A stretch of 64,000 bases of DNA from Streptoalloteichus hindustanus (GTDB taxonomy: Bacteria; Actinomycetota; Actinomycetes; Mycobacteriales; Pseudonocardiaceae): positions 186,001-250,000 of the forward strand of contig NZ_FQVN01000009.1 of the NCBI RefSeq assembly GCF_900129375.1, in the 5' to 3' direction. Under the pieces are notes generated by a model. The model made no database searches. It worked only from the letters and a program-made list of their open reading frames with translations, and was not told the origin of the DNA. A program made the position numbers and the translations under genes. Below, piece after piece: positions 63,582-64,000 of this stretch (within the stretch, counting starts at the first letter, position 1; the number at the start of each line of letters is the position of its first letter).

Positions 63582-63832
63582 CGCGCTCACCTCCCGAGTC
63601 ACGAGCCCGACAGAGGACGACGGCGTCACCAGGTATAGCCCGGGGGCCCGGCGCCGGCGAGTCCTCGCCGGGGAACTCCACCCGTCGGCACCCCCGGCGC
63701 TCCGTCGCCCGGGCGACCGGCCCCGCCAGCGTGGTCACTCCACGTCACCAAGGCTGGGCGTCACCCGACCCGAACGGCCTCCGCGGTTCCCGGAGACGGC
63801 GCCAGGAGACGGCTTCGGGAGGGGGACAGACG

Positions 63833-63868
63833 CCGGGGCCCGGTCACCGCGTGGTGACCGGGCCCCGG
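63833..63868. terminator. Terminator downstream of icd
   Basis: CCGGGGCCCGGTCACC (63833-63848) pairs with GGTGACCGGGCCCCGG (63853-63868) around GCGT, 18 nt past the icd stop codon. Confidence 0.85.
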
Positions 63869-63885
63869 ACGGCATCGGGAGCGGC

Positions 63886-64000
63886 TCAGCCGGCCATCTT
63901 CCGCTGCAGGTTCTCGTCCAGCGCGGCGAGGAACTCCTCGGTGGTCAGCCACGGCGTGTCGCCGCCGACCAGCAGCGCCAGGTCCTTGGTCATCTTGCCG
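63886..64000 (-). CDS. icd: Isocitrate dehydrogenase, C-terminal fragment (cut by window edge)
   Basis: The last 37 codons are inside the window. The product ends GKMTKDLALLVGGDTPWLTTEEFLAALDENLQRKMAG, in pieces TKDLALLVG and WLTTEEFLAALDENL. This is the C-terminal end of a dimeric NADP-dependent isocitrate dehydrogenase (Icd1 type), and M. tuberculosis has icd1 (Rv3339c) at the corresponding place downstream of trpS. It makes 2-oxoglutarate from isocitrate. The start and the catalytic core lie outside the window. Confidence 0.8.
   Translation of the reverse strand, partial: GKMTKDLALLVGGDTPWLTTEEFLAALDENLQRKMAG

Overview
The window is chromosomal DNA from a very high G+C actinomycete, most likely of the order Pseudonocardiales (Saccharothrix, Actinosynnema, Lentzea or Amycolatopsis-like). 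The evidence is the codon use (nearly all third positions G or C, many GTG starts), mycothiol- and F420-linked enzymes, PPE/EspG/EspC-type ESX substrates, DUF3558 and DUF1707 proteins, and a gene order that follows the Mycobacterium tuberculosis block glpD2-lpdA-Rv3304-amiA1-amiB1-deoD-pmmB-upp ... Rv3311 ... add-deoA-cdd-sdhCDAB-dacB1-(YihY)-trpS ... icd1. I found no prophage, insertion sequence, CRISPR array, tRNA or rRNA. Most of the window is conserved core with short accessory insertions.

Layout. 1-5755: DUF1707 protein, HAD hydrolase, GNAT acetyltransferase, DUF3558 lipoprotein, then a PE-like/PPE-like/EspG module. 5827-10150: glycerol catabolism (glpD divergent from glpF-glpK). 10237-15824: quinone reductase lpdA, a gamma-glutamylcyclotransferase-like protein, two translationally coupled M20 amidohydrolases and a small membrane-anchored protein. 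16531-21128: transmembrane Ser/Thr kinase, then purine nucleoside phosphorylase and phosphopentomutase/phosphoglucomutase. 21395-27636: accessory stretch with a MerR/aldo-keto reductase operon, a TetR/DUF4188 divergent pair, a secreted chitinase behind a DasR-type operator, and an HxlR regulator. 27866-32703: upp, a mycothiol-dependent-isomerase-like protein, deoC and two aldehyde dehydrogenases. 32833-38127: SMI1/KNR4 protein, EspC-like protein, WXG-NlpC/P60 protein, three YbaB-like proteins and an Rv3311-like protein. 38192-48654: nucleoside salvage (add, deoA, cdd) and a BmpA-type nucleoside ABC transporter, with a coiled-coil protein between. 48967-55972: an acidic protein, sdhCDAB, two small membrane proteins and a D,D-carboxypeptidase. 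56253-64000: YihY membrane protein, trpS, a small membrane protein, fbiC, lipB, xthA, an SH3-like protein and the 3' end of icd.

How the genes work together. Nucleosides enter by the Bmp/ABC system. They are deaminated (Add, Cdd), phosphorolysed (PunA, DeoA), and the pentose phosphate is isomerised (PmmB) and cleaved by DeoC to glyceraldehyde-3-phosphate and acetaldehyde; the adjacent aldehyde dehydrogenases plausibly oxidise the acetaldehyde. Uracil is recovered by Upp. Glycerol and chitin systems add carbon supply, and SdhCDAB and LpdA connect to the quinone pool.

Most striking non-coding signals: (i) six tandem hairpins enclosed by a perfect 18-bp inverted repeat, filling the gap between the Bmp lipoprotein gene and its ABC ATPase gene; (ii) short tandem arrays at or just after several stop codons; (iii) at least sixteen genes whose start codon lies 6-8 nt after a TANNNT -10 element, predicting leaderless mRNAs; (iv) an orphan DasR-type site; (v) a perfect 18-bp palindrome in front of the amidohydrolase pair.
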